Part shown: in pieces, positions 46,790-56,740 of the stretch
Numbering within the stretch: position 1 is the stretch's first letter
Layout: the number at the start of each line of letters is the position of its first letter
Made by a program: the position numbers and the translations under genes
Notes under the pieces: generated by a model
Told to the model about the DNA's origin: nothing
What the model saw: the letters and a program-made list of their open reading frames with translations, nothing else
The model's database searches: none
Source of the DNA: Bacteroidota bacterium
GTDB taxonomy: Bacteria; Bacteroidota; Bacteroidia; AKYH767-A; 2013-40CM-41-45
NCBI GenBank assembly: GCA_016708785.1
Contig: JADJFC010000002.1
Coordinates: forward strand, 434,001 to 498,000
DNA length: 64,000 bases
Direction: 5' to 3'

Positions 46790-49576
46790 ATGAAATATAT
46801 AGTATTTGTTATTTTGACCACACTGATTTTGAATACGAAGGTTTCTAGCCAACCTTTTGTCAGAAGTTGGTATACTACCTGGGGAAATGATTCTGTTCCT
46901 GCTGAAATGAATTTTGTAAATCAATGCGCTGATGATTTTGGAAATGTCTATACCCATCTTACAAAAGATACAGTTTGGAATACCACGGTTTCTATGATAA
47001 CGAAGTACAACTCATCCGGACAACGTGATTGGGAACGTTTGTATTATAGCCCATACGACGGTAGGGCATATACTACTCAAATTAAGTGTGACAAAAATGG
47101 AAATGTTTTTTTATGCGGCCGTGAAAAAGATGCTACAGGAAACAATACTATGTTATTATTGAAATATGATTCTGTTGGAACTTTCCAATGGAAATTCAAT
47201 TACCCGTTTCCAATAGGCCAATCTTGTTGGCTTTCCGGAATTGATTTCGATAGTTTAACTAATATATATTTATTGTCTACAGTATACATTCAATATGCAT
47301 CGGATCAATACGAGGATATTTTAATGACTAAGCTGAATCCTTCTGGAACTATTATTTGGAGCAATTACATGAACTTTCCTGATACTATTGCTCTGCACAA
47401 CAGTTCGAGTGGTATTGCCGCAGATCATTCATGGAATTTTATAATATCCGGTTCGACACAGGACTCTAGCGTTTTTGCAAAACTAGATACATCGGGAAAT
47501 TTTATTTGGGTTCAAAAAAAATCGCTCGAGCGTGCATCCTACAATTTAATTGTTGATGATTATAATTCTATTTATACCCATCGCGATTCATTCGGTTTGT
47601 CATTATTAACTAAAATGGATTCAACCGGATTAGAAATCTGGCATAAGAATATTACTCAGCTTGATTCATGTAAGATAAACTATTTAACCTTTAAAAAAGA
47701 CCATCTTTATACTGCAGGTGATCGCGGAATTTTGAAATTAGATCTGAATGGTGATACACTTTGGCGTAGGCATTATGTTTCAGGTCCGGGAAAATTTGAT
47801 GAATACAAAAAAGTTGTTGTTTCTGAGAATGAAGATGTCACTGTTGTCGGAAATGTAAGTACTAGTATTCCTGTATATGGACTTGATCTTGGAATTTCAA
47901 GATATGATTCTTCAGGAAATCTGAAATGGCATTTGCAATACAACAATGCTTTGAACACAAATGATGATTACAAAGATGTAACACTCAATTCCAGCGACAA
48001 TCTATTTGTTGGTTCAGAACAGTACTTAAATCAATATTGTCCACAATTGATTTGTATTTCACCTGATACAATTTCAATCACTTCAGACATTCATAGGAAT
48101 TTTCAACAGAGTAATGATTATTCAACTCAAATCGTGAAAGATAATTCAGACAATATTATCATCGCGGGGAACCTAATGTCTTCAGATCTACAGCAAGCAA
48201 TTGCTTTAGTAAAGTATACTAATTCCGGAAACCTCATCTGGGATAAAACAATGAAGAAGACCAACAGTATTACAAATATCGCTTCACTTAAAACAGATGA
48301 CAGTGATAATATTTACATTGCAGGAGGCCACAATACTTCAATAACGTATAAGTCAGAAGCAAGATTGATAAAGCTAGATTCGAATGGAGATAGTATTTAT
48401 CAAATTTCACATCAACTCACTCCGTATTGTTCAGAGTACTTTTTAAATTTTGTATTCGATCATTCAGGGAATATTTATTTATTGGAAACAGGAAAAGATT
48501 CATCGAATCTTTATTTTTTTCAAATTCTCAAATATGATTCTTCAGGAAATTACGTCTGGAATAAATTTATTGCGGATTCAGCAGAATCGAGAGGTCAGAT
48601 ACTTGTTGATGAATACGACAATATTTACTATTCGTATAGGACATTTGGGACAACTTCACAGGATTGGGATGTAGTTGTTTCAATGATGGATACAGCCGGC
48701 AATGATATATGGACGACGGCATACAATAATCCAAATAATACTTTTGATATCGTAACAGATATGAAACTTGATCACGATAAAAATATCGTTTTAGCTTGCG
48801 TCAGTCGTATAGTTGATTGGGATCTTAACGTTGTAAAATTTGACAGCACCGGACAATTTTTGTGGAGTTCGATTTTTAATCCGGTAGACCTAACAATTTA
48901 TTTGCAGTATCGTTTGGCAATTGATGAGAATAATAACATCTACGTTTCCGGCGTGGAAGATTCAACAAATGTAATAAGGCATGGCATTACTATTAAACTG
49001 GATCCTAGCGGTACTTTCGTTTGGAAAAATAAGATGCGGGCGAATAGTAGTCATCAAAGAAACAAATGCAGTGCAATTGCGGCTGGTCAAGGCTTTGTTT
49101 ATGTATCAGGCACTTCTTCTAATTCTGATTACAGTAAATATCTTTTTTTTGTGGTCTATGACACACTTGGTTATGAGGTTTATTCTGATAGTATTTGCGC
49201 TCCAAATTCTATGCCTACAGAGGACCAAGAAGGGTTGCAGATCATTTATGACGATGGTTGTGCATACTTGACTGGACGAATTTATACGTCTGCTGAAGAG
49301 GGAGAATTTTCGGCTATTAAATATTGCAATACTACAGTTGGGATCACTGAGACTGAAATAACACCGTTCAGAGCGTCAATTTATCCTAATCCGTCAAATG
49401 GAACTTTCACTATTCAATACAGCTCCAATGAAAGTACGAATGCAGATGTTGAAGTATTCAATCTCTTAGGGGAAAGGGTATTGCATAATTTCTTTTTGCC
49501 GGAAATATATTGTGCTAGTAACGATTGGTGCATGCCAATTCGTTCACCAAGTGCTTTTGCATTAATAACTTTGTAG
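46790..49576 (+). CDS. T9SS beta-propeller-like (SBBP-type) protein with truncated sorting domain
   Basis: A large secreted protein. The signal peptide (to 'VSSQPF') is followed by ~20 tandem propeller-like repeats with the pattern 'D..GN.Y..G....N..DIL..K.D..G..LW' (e.g. 'DKNGNVFLCGREKD', 'KLDTSGNFIWVQKK', 'YDSSGNYVWNKF', 'DENNNIYVSGVED'). A T9SS sorting domain starts normally ('FRASIYPNPSNGTFTIQY', 'DVEVFNLLGERVLHNF') but stops being recognisable at about 49488. From there the reading enters the antisense of the hicB gene and ends at 49576 ('WCMPIRSPSAFALITL'). The last ~40 residues of the sorting domain are missing, so secretion may fail. See the finding on the deletion junction. Confidence 0.8.
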   Translation: MKYIVFVILTTLILNTKVSSQPFVRSWYTTWGNDSVPAEMNFVNQCADDFGNVYTHLTKDTVWNTTVSMITKYNSSGQRDWERLYYSPYDGRAYTTQIKCDKNGNVFLCGREKDATGNNTMLLLKYDSVGTFQWKFNYPFPIGQSCWLSGIDFDSLTNIYLLSTVYIQYASDQYEDILMTKLNPSGTIIWSNYMNFPDTIALHNSSSGIAADHSWNFIISGSTQDSSVFAKLDTSGNFIWVQKKSLERASYNLIVDDYNSIYTHRDSFGLSLLTKMDSTGLEIWHKNITQLDSCKINYLTFKKDHLYTAGDRGILKLDLNGDTLWRRHYVSGPGKFDEYKKVVVSENEDVTVVGNVSTSIPVYGLDLGISRYDSSGNLKWHLQYNNALNTNDDYKDVTLNSSDNLFVGSEQYLNQYCPQLICISPDTISITSDIHRNFQQSNDYSTQIVKDNSDNIIIAGNLMSSDLQQAIALVKYTNSGNLIWDKTMKKTNSITNIASLKTDDSDNIYIAGGHNTSITYKSEARLIKLDSNGDSIYQISHQLTPYCSEYFLNFVFDHSGNIYLLETGKDSSNLYFFQILKYDSSGNYVWNKFIADSAESRGQILVDEYDNIYYSYRTFGTTSQDWDVVVSMMDTAGNDIWTTAYNNPNNTFDIVTDMKLDHDKNIVLACVSRIVDWDLNVVKFDSTGQFLWSSIFNPVDLTIYLQYRLAIDENNNIYVSGVEDSTNVIRHGITIKLDPSGTFVWKNKMRANSSHQRNKCSAIAAGQGFVYVSGTSSNSDYSKYLFFVVYDTLGYEVYSDSICAPNSMPTEDQEGLQIIYDDGCAYLTGRIYTSAEEGEFSAIKYCNTTVGITETEITPFRASIYPNPSNGTFTIQYSSNESTNADVEVFNLLGERVLHNFFLPEIYCASNDWCMPIRSPSAFALITL

Positions 49577-49797
49577 TATGCAAAGAAGGAGGAAAGGTCG
49601 AATTGAAAATCTAAGTCAGCTTCTTTTACCATTGCTCTATTATGATACTTCTGATGCAAATTCAATGCTTCAATCATGTTTTCACGAATCTCCTCTATCG
49701 AATCTCCTATCGTACCGACAGGTAATGATACTTTCTCTGCATAGGCAGAAAAGCCATCACCTGTTTTTTCGATTACTACTTTAATTTTCGGTTTCAT
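49414..49797 (-). CDS. hicB: HicB-like antitoxin, C-terminus replaced at a junction
   Basis: An antitoxin of the HicAB type II system, 127 residues as read. A partial RNase-H-fold domain ('IKVVIEKTGDGFSAYAEKVS', 'TIGDSIEEIRENMIEALNLH') is at 3-50, and an HTH follows ('NAKALGERIGMHQSLLAQYI', 'SGKKK') at about 80-105. After 'SGKKK' (about 49490) the expected HicB tail is missing and the frame reads through the antisense of the T9SS gene to a chance stop at 49414. The HTH is nearly complete, so repressor activity may be partly kept. It is downstream of hicA, 53 bp apart. Confidence 0.85.
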   Translation of the reverse strand: MKPKIKVVIEKTGDGFSAYAEKVSLPVGTIGDSIEEIRENMIEALNLHQKYHNRAMVKEADLDFQFDLSSFFAYYKVINAKALGERIGMHQSLLAQYISGKKKLCNTLSPKRLNTSTSAFVLSLELY

Positions 49798-49850
49798 TTT
49801 TACCCAATTGGTTTCTTGAAGTTTATTGTTGCTATTTGTTGCTTGATGTT

Positions 49851-50036
49851 TTACTTGAGTCCTGCAGCCTTTAGTATTTTGTTTGCCAATCCTTTTCCTA
49901 TTTCCTTGCTTCCGTGAATTGGTACTGTTAATGTACCCTTCTTAATTGGATGGGCCATGATATGATGACTACCTTCTACTCTTTGAACATACCACCCATC
50001 TTTTTTAAGGAGTCGAAGGAACTCATTGTACTTCAT
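49851..50036 (-). CDS. hicA: HicA toxin (mRNA interferase)
   Basis: 61 residues with the double-stranded-RNA-binding-like HicA fold. It starts 'MKYNEFLRLLKKDGWYVQRV'; the catalytic His24 lies in 'EGSHHIMAHP'; and the motif 'LTVPIHGSKEIGKGLANKIL' ends with 'KAAGLK'. HicA cleaves mRNA in a translation-independent way and is blocked by HicB. It is the first gene of the pair, and the toxin looks intact while the antitoxin tail is damaged. Confidence 0.92.
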   Translation of the reverse strand: MKYNEFLRLLKKDGWYVQRVEGSHHIMAHPIKKGTLTVPIHGSKEIGKGLANKILKAAGLK

Positions 50037-50224
50037 TTGGTAAAGGTAATATATAAATTACCAAGTAATAGCTAATTTTCTTGAATTTCTTTCAAATTGC
50101 TAAATTCTTAAGAAATTTGTTATAGATCTGGACCTTGTTAAATGATAAAAACCACAAGAGTTTTTCCCGAGGGGACCACAATCGGACAACAAAAGCCACC
50201 ATAACGGTAGCTTAAATTGTGAAG

Positions 50225-50311
50225 CGGAGAGTTAGGGATTCGAACCCCAGGAGGCTGTAACACCTCAACAGTTTTCAAGACTGCCGCAATCGACCGCTCT
50301 GCCAACTCTCC
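50225..50311 (-). tRNA. tRNA-Ser(UGA)
   Basis: On the minus strand a complete 87-nt class II tRNA: acceptor ggagagt / actctcc, discriminator G, D loop agcggt, anticodon stem-loop cagtcTTGAAAactg with anticodon TGA, long variable arm (ttgaggtgttacagcctcc) typical of serine, and T loop ggttcgaatcc. CCA is not encoded. Confidence 0.97.
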
Positions 50312-50398
50312 GGGGTCAAAATTAAAATAAATTCCTTTCCGACAATGGAAAAATGTTCGTATTCCTTTCATTTTTTTATTTTTTTTGCTCTTTTTCTC

Positions 50399-50428
50399 TT
50401 TGTTGGTTGAATATCAGTACTAAATTTG
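50399..50428 (+). promoter_or_regulatory. Bacteroidota-type promoter of the MFS gene
   Basis: TTTG at 50399-50402, an 18-bp spacer, and taaatttg (TAnnTTTG) at 50421-50428: both elements at canonical spacing. It places transcription start at or just before ATG 50438, ruling out the in-frame TTG at 50426 as start codon. Confidence 0.75.
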
Positions 50429-50437
50429 TCAACCTTT

Positions 50438-51720
50438 ATGTCACACAAAAATTCTATCACCTCGCCATTCAACATCATAGTGATCGTTGCGGCTCTCGGT
50501 TATTTCGTTGATATCTACGATCTCATTCTTTTTCAGGTTATTAAGAATCCTTCATTGGAGTCCTTAGGACTTACAGGACAAGCGCTTACGGATGCAGGCC
50601 TGAGCCTAATGAACTACCAAATGATCGGTATGCTCGTCGGTGGGATACTCTGGGGCATTTTAGGTGACAGAAAAGGTCGCGTCTCCGTACTCTTCGGATC
50701 CATCATCATGTATTCACTGGCTAACCTTGCCAATGCTTTCGTTACTGACTTGAACACTTACGCTTTGCTTCGGTTTATAGCCGGTGTAGGACTTGCCGGT
50801 GAACTTGGAGCAGGAATTACATTAGTGAGCGAGACAATGACACAAAAGCACAGAGGATATGGAACGATGGTCGTCGTTTCCTTTGGAGTTCTTGGCGCCG
50901 TTGCAGCAAACCTTGTTGCCAGAAATGGTGATCTTTTTCCGGGGTTTTAAACAGGCTCCTCGGACAACAATTGCAGAATTGGCAAGTGGCTTATATCATC
51001 GGTGGCGTGCTTGGACTGATGCTGCTTGCTCTTCGTTTCGGTGCATATGAGAGTCATATGTACAAGTCACTTGAAACAAAAGTAGTCGTCTCAAAAGGGA
51101 ATTTCTTCAAACTTTTCAGTACAAAGGAGCGCGGACTGAAGTACTTCAATTGCATTGCCATCGGTGTTCCGATCTGGTTTATGATTGGTGTACTCATCGC
51201 TCTTTCAAAAGATATTTGTGCTGAGAAAGGCATCGTAGGAGTGAACACAGGGAATGCCGTTATGTTCTTTTATCTGGGTACATCTTTCGGCGATTTCATG
51301 AGCGGTTATTTGAGCCAGGTTTTCAAAAGTAGAAAATTGATCGTGCAACTTTATCTATTTCTAACTGTCATCTCTTTTCCTTTGTACCTTTACGTAACCG
51401 GTATTTCGCCTGAGTTGTTTTATTGGATCTGTGCCTTCCTGGGTATCGCTGCCGGTTACTGGGCAGTGTTCGTAACGATCGCTTCTGAACAGTTCGGAAC
51501 TAACATCAGATCTACTGTTACTACCACCGTTCCAAACTTCGTTCGGGGTGCATTGGTGCTACTGACTTTCATCCTGAATTTCTTTAGGAAATCGTTGGAA
51601 ATAGATCTGATCACCAGTTGTCTGATTGTTGGAATTCTATCTGTAGCTCTTGCGTTTTATGCATTAAGCAGAATGGAGGAAACATATCATAAGGAATTGA
51701 ATTATACGGAAATGATGTAG
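50438..51720 (+). CDS. MFS transporter, one frameshift
   Basis: A 12-helix major facilitator of about 427 residues. The first helix 'FNIIVIVAALGYFVDIYDLI' carries the D/YD typical of the metabolite:H+ symporter-like (sugar/aromatic acid) group; the loop 2-3 signature 'GILGDRKGRVSVLFG' is canonical, and 'RFIAGVGLAGELGAGITLVS' is helix 4. The second half has 'WFMIGVLIALSKDI' and 'GYWAVFVTIASEQFGTNIRS'. The frame breaks at about 50937; one extra T in a T5 run joins it to '…RLLGQQLQNWQVAYIIGGV'. Substrate is not predictable. The tRNA-Ser lies upstream on the other strand. Confidence 0.85.
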
Positions 51721-51776
51721 TTTAATTGAAGTTAAATAAAGTTCAAGGTTCAAAGTTTAAAGTTCAAAGTTGCAGG

Positions 51777-52142
51777 ATGGGAAAGGATACTACTTTAGTT
51801 TTAGGGGCTTCTGAAAATACAGAGCGATACTCTAATCGGGCGATCAAAAGTTTGCTTCGACATGGTCAAAAAGTCGTGGCCATCGGGGCGAAAAAAGGAG
51901 TAGTGGAAGGGGTTGAATTTTCAAAGGACAGACCGGCTTTCCAGGACATAGACACCGTCACGCTTTATCTTTCTCAGCGCAATCAGGTTGATTATTACGA
52001 CTACATTTTGTCATTAAATCCTCGCCGAATTATCTACAATCCGGGCGCTGAAAATCCCGAACTTGAAGCGTTGGCCGAGTCTAAGGGGATTGAGAATTTA
52101 GAGGCATGCACGTTGGTGCTTTTGGGGACGGGACAGTATTAA
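51777..52142 (+). CDS. CoA-binding domain protein
   Basis: 121 residues forming a single CoA-binding Rossmann domain of the YccU type: 'TLVLGASENTERYSNRAIKS', 'GQKVVAIGAKKGVVEGVEF', 'FQDIDTVTLYLSQRNQ', 'RRIIYNPGAENPELEALAES' and 'LEACTLVLLGTGQY'. It may sequester or sense CoA. The frame is open from 51726, but that part encodes the degenerate repeat aagttcaa… and ATG 51777 matches the family start. Confidence 0.88.
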   Translation: MGKDTTLVLGASENTERYSNRAIKSLLRHGQKVVAIGAKKGVVEGVEFSKDRPAFQDIDTVTLYLSQRNQVDYYDYILSLNPRRIIYNPGAENPELEALAESKGIENLEACTLVLLGTGQY

Positions 52143-52241
52143 TTGAATATCGCATTTGGGAATGCGGATTTAGGCTTGGCGCTTCGAAGGGAATTTGAAG
52201 TAATGCCCTCGATTTTCGAATAACGATTTACGATTTTCAAA

Positions 52242-55200
52242 TCACTTTATAATAATCGATCTGAAAGATCCTGAACGTTGTTTTTTATCGTAAACAATTC
52301 CCAAATAATAACCCGGTAACAGATCTTCTGTAGTGACAGTCTTTGAATTCAGTACTTTTTTCACCATTCGACCGGTTTGATCGTATAATTCTATTGAAAT
52401 ATCTTCAGTATGAATAGGGGTAACTATACTAAAGAAATCAAAAGCAGGGTTGGGATAAACAATTAAGGATTGATTTTCAGAGAAGGAAATACCGGTAGAA
52501 AGTACCGTTGAATTAACAACGACAGTTGTAACAAGATTCGTTGTTATTGCAGGATTAATGTCAAAGAAGATGTCTGCTTTGTTCGTAATTGCATCGCCAA
52601 CTGACGTTGTAGTCTTGCTCCGAATGGCATATTTAATAAACCCATGGCTCTGAACTTCATTTGTGTTTGAATCAGGCAAATTGATACCGATGAAATGAAA
52701 CTTCACTACTCCTGTAGACTGCATTTCAAGATTGACAGGAAAAGAAGAATTCAGAATTCGAAATGTCGTTGGATCAAGATGAGCATTCAAAGTATCAATA
52801 ACCAATACATCATTTGCCGGTATGTTGCCGACATTCTGGAAACGTATTGTGTAAAGAAAATCTTTCCGTCTAAAGAATCGATCTCAATTACATCACCAAC
52901 CTGACATGATTTATCATTAGGATCGAAAGCTCCTACAATAATGTCATTCAAATTAGATACGTTATCTGTAGGAAACATGTCAGCATAAACAGGAGTAACC
53001 TCAGACAAAAATCTGACTGAATCGCCAAACATGGCTGAAAATGATGGGTGAGTGGTGACATTAATAATTGTTGTTTCATTGAAATCCAAAGTATCTAATT
53101 GCCATTTCAAAGTATCGCCATTTATTTGAAATGGAATTCTATCTGCACTGATGTAATTGAAAGCTGAATCAACAATCAAAGTTACTATTCCGGATTGCTT
53201 TCGTCCACCATTATTCCTGATCGTCATTGTAAAAATATCGTCTCTAAACAAAGCAATCCGTGCTGTACTTTCCAGATCTATTGCAAGATCTGAAATAGTT
53301 GTATCGACATTTACAAGGAAATCGAGGTTGTTGAAAGTGATCGTATCAAGCAAATATCCTGACGGAGTTACGGTTATGTATGGTTGAACTGCAAGTTTCA
53401 GACTGTCACCTTGAACATCTGTCGTCAATTGAAATGCACCGGTATTATTAGTTGATGCAAGCCAAGACGAAGGAGTAGTGTACAAGATCATATTTCGGAG
53501 TGTAGAATCATTTGCATCTATAATTCCATTGTAATTATTGTCACGGTAAACATGTCCGGCATATGAATTAAATATTCCGTTTCTTTTCCAGACACTGGAT
53601 CCATACGATGAACAAAAAATCTGATTGTTTAAGATGGCTAACTGGTAGGTGCTTTGAAATGGTAGCGCTGCGGAGTCAAGCAATTGCCATGTTGAACCTC
53701 TATCAATTGATCTATAAATTGAGGTTGCGCCGACAAAGCCTAATAAAACACCATTAACATATTCAATTCTGTAAGGATAAATTGACGTCCCAAGGTCATA
53801 AAAATCCTGACCCCAATTGTCACTTCTCAAAAGGTTGTATCTGCTCCGGACAATTACAGTTGAATCAAAAGTTGTGATTATGTTTCCATTGTAAGCACCG
53901 GTGGCATTGAAACATGTGTCAATTATCCAGGTTTGAGAGACATCATCTCTGTGTGCAATTACCCCATGATTTGTAACTGCAAATAAAGCACTATCAGACT
54001 TTGTTAACCAGACACTTTCATAAGTAGTTATAGTACAAAAACCGGATGAAAAAATTGTGTCCGGAGCCCAGGTCAACCCCAGGTCACTACTTACTAATAT
54101 TCCATCGCTCCTGCCAAGAAATATTTTTCCATTATGATACACGACAGACATAGCATCAATTGAATTATGACTTATCAAAACAGCAGGATTCCATGTTGTA
54201 CCATTGTTAGTGGAGCAATAAAAACTGTCGCTGGCAGCCACAAGTAATGTGTCACCAATAGTTGTCATGGCGCCAATAGAATTATATCCAAATGTGGTCG
54301 ATTGTAAAAGTGGCTGCCAGGAAATTCCGGCATCGCTACTTACAGATAAACCATTCGTGTGCCCGACATATATTTTATTTCCAAATGATTTTAGCATAGA
54401 TATCCTATGAGCTTTCATTCCTGAAAAGCTTGTCTGAAAAGTATCTGTCGCTGCAAAATACTGAACAACCATTTGCTGATACAATGCAATCTCAGTTCCA
54501 TTTGGCGGATAAATACTTTGCTGATATTTCCATAAATGTGGAAGCGGAATATTTTGCCATGTTAACCCTAGATCAACGCTTTGATAAAAATCAAGAGCAT
54601 TGTTGTAAAAATATAATGTGTCACCTGTTCCTATAAATACATCCATTAAAGAATAAGCACCGGAAAATTGAAAAGTAGTATCCCATGTTACTCCATTGTC
54701 AACAGATCTTACGCAAAAAGTATTGAATGAAGTATCATTGATTTGACCTACAATTACTGTATCACAATAAACAAATTCTGAAGACAAGTATGTGCTGTCA
54801 ACCAATTGCCAGTTGATAACTGAAGGCGATGAAATGTATTTCTTCATATGCAAGGTAGAAGCATCGAGATCACTTAGAAGAACATAATCCCGGCCACATG
54901 AAATGGAGTAAATGGTATTGTTGGGAGATGATATTTCTGTCCAGGTACTTCCGAAATTATTTGAGTAATAATATTCGTCTCCGGTCAAAAAGATAGTATT
55001 CCCGCTTCTCAGAAAGAAAAATCTGGAAGCAGATCCAAGTCCCAGGCTTTCGATAAGAGATGGGCTTGTCCATGTGTTTCCACCGTCAAAACTTGTAATA
55101 GAATAATTGTCACCCGAACCAAGCGGATTATAAATTGCAATCAAGGTGTCATCGTAGTTTACCAATCGTGTAAAGGATTCAGTAGGTAATGAAGTGAGTA

Positions 55201-55405
55201 CCCAACTTGCACCTTGGTTTATGGATAGGTACATTCCTTCGTTTGTTGCAGCAAATATTCCTGCTGATGTCATAGCTAAAGAATTACAAAACCCGCCTTC
55301 CGGGCCACCTGTTCTTGTCCATTGGCCTGTAGTCTGAGCATTTAAATTGACAGAACAAAAAAGGAATAAAATAACAACGATAAGTTTGTGCGAAATTGTT
55401 TTCAT
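52242..55405 (-). CDS. T9SS sortilin/BNR-propeller protein, one frameshift
   Basis: A secreted protein of about 1055 residues. The signal peptide (MKTISHKLIVVILFLFCSVNLNA) is followed by many Asp-box/sortilin-like propeller repeats ('GIFAATNEGMYLSINQGASW', 'SFDGGNTWTSPS', 'CSTNNGTTWNPAV', 'SIDRGSTWQLLD'). DUF11/DUF7619-like domains follow ('DFNETTIINVTTHPSFSAMF', then, after the break, 'YTIRFQNVGNIPANDVLVID', 'LPDSNTNEVQSHGFIKYAI'). The T9SS sorting domain closes it ('NQSLIVYPNPAFDFFSIV', 'LLPGYYLGIVYDKKQRSGS'). The frame changes at about 52865 and needs one extra base. It is probably a surface glycan-binding or -processing cargo. Confidence 0.85.
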
Positions 55406-55581
55406 GAATGGGAGTTTAAAATTAGAATATTTAAATGTAGAATTTTAAATATCATTCCGAAAGCTATTTCATGAAACATATTTATTTTACAATAGCATGA
55501 TTTATGAATATCAACATTTGACAACCGCATCTAAGTAGTATAGGCTACTCACCAATTACTACTTTCTACTCACTAAAAAGC

Positions 55582-55610
55582 AAAAAAAAAGTCCCGCCGA
55601 GGCAGGACTT
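55582..55610 (-). terminator. Rho-independent terminator of rplS
   Basis: Hairpin aagtcc … ggactt (55589-55610, extended by gcc/ggc). On the minus strand it is followed by nine T residues (55582-55590), 21 bp after the rplS stop codon. It ends the trmD-rplS transcript. Confidence 0.9.
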
Positions 55611-55630
55611 CAATATTATAATCGAATCGA

Positions 55631-55978
55631 TTATGATCTTTTTTCTTCGATACGAGCTTTTTTACCTGATATTCCACGTAGATAGAAGATACGAGCACGA
55701 CGAACGATACCACGTTTGTCAACTACGATCTTGTCAATCTTTGGTGATGAAAGAGGGAAGATACGCTCAACTCCAACGCCGTTAGACACTTTACGTACTG
55801 TAAAAGTCTGTGTAACGCCGCTACCTTTACGTTGTAATACAACGCCCTGGTATTGCTGGATACGCTCTTTGCTTCCTTCTATAATTTTGTAGTGTACAGT
55901 TACTGTATCACCGGCTTTGAATTCTGGTGTTTCGCGTTTTCCATTGATGCTTTCTTCCGCAAATTTCACTAAGTCCAT
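55631..55978 (-). CDS. rplS: 50S ribosomal protein L19
   Basis: 115 residues, a complete bL19: 'FKAGDTVTVHYKIIEGSKER', 'QYQGVVLQRKGSGVTQTFTV', 'GVGVERIFPLSSPKIDKIVV' and 'RRARIFYLRGISGKKARI'. L19 lies at the 30S-50S interface. It follows trmD by 81 bp in the usual bacterial order. Codon use suggests high expression. Confidence 0.97.
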   Translation of the reverse strand: MDLVKFAEESINGKRETPEFKAGDTVTVHYKIIEGSKERIQQYQGVVLQRKGSGVTQTFTVRKVSNGVGVERIFPLSSPKIDKIVVDKRGIVRRARIFYLRGISGKKARIEEKRS

Positions 55979-56059
55979 GATAATGAGTGTTTTCGAATCG
56001 GTTCAGCCCGAAATCGGACCGCAAATATAGGAAAATATTTAGTACACCAAACAAATATT

Positions 56060-56740
56060 TCATTCATTTTTCAATAATTCGGGCCTTCTTTCCTGAGTCC
56101 GCTTAACTGACTGATCATGACGCCATTTGTCGATTTCTGCGGCATGGCCGGACAGCAAAACGTCAGGAACTTTCATGCCCCTGAACTCAGCCGGACGCGT
56201 ATAAACAGGCGGAGCGAGCAAATTATCCTGGAAAGAATCGGAAAGGGCAGAAGTCTCGTCATTGAGCACTCCGGGCAATAAACGGATGATGGAATCGGCT
56301 ACAACGGCTGCTGCTAATTCTCCGCCTGAAAGAACATAGTTCCCGATCGAGATCTCACGGGTAATGAACTTCTCACGAACCCTTTCGTCAACGCCTTTGT
56401 AATGTCCGCACAGAATCATGATGTTCTTTTGCATGGACAATCGGTTGGCTATTGGCTGATCAAATAACTCTCCATCCGGACTCATATAAATGATCTCATC
56501 GTATTTCCTTTGAGATGATAAATCTTCAATACATGCAACAATCGGTTCGACCATCATGACCATTCCGGCACCACCACCATAGGGATAATCATCGACGGTC
56601 TTATGCTTATTCACTGACCAGTCACGAATATTGTGTACATGGACTTCAACCAAATTGGCAGCGATCGCACGCTTTAAAATTGAATGCGAAAATGGACTAG
56701 TCAATAATTCCGGAACAACAGATAGGATGTCTATTCTCAT
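56060..56740 (-). CDS. trmD: tRNA (guanine-N1)-methyltransferase
   Basis: Methylates G37 of tRNAs reading CNN codons, using S-adenosylmethionine in a knotted SPOUT fold. 226 residues: 'RIDILSVVPELLTSPFSHSI', 'NKHKTVDDYPYGGGAGMVMM', 'IIYMSPDGELFDQPIANRLS', 'ILCGHYKGVDERVREKFI' and 'ISIGNYVLSGGELAAAVVAD' are all canonical. The start overlaps the stop of the upstream coiled-coil gene by 4 bp, so it is translationally coupled to it. rpsP and rimM are not in this window. Confidence 0.97.
   Translation of the reverse strand: MRIDILSVVPELLTSPFSHSILKRAIAANLVEVHVHNIRDWSVNKHKTVDDYPYGGGAGMVMMVEPIVACIEDLSSQRKYDEIIYMSPDGELFDQPIANRLSMQKNIMILCGHYKGVDERVREKFITREISIGNYVLSGGELAAAVVADSIIRLLPGVLNDETSALSDSFQDNLLAPPVYTRPAEFRGMKVPDVLLSGHAAEIDKWRHDQSVKRTQERRPELLKNE

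Noticed and set aside
50138..50371. 77-codon frame across the tRNA
   Set aside because: It covers the entire tRNA-Ser and has no independent support.
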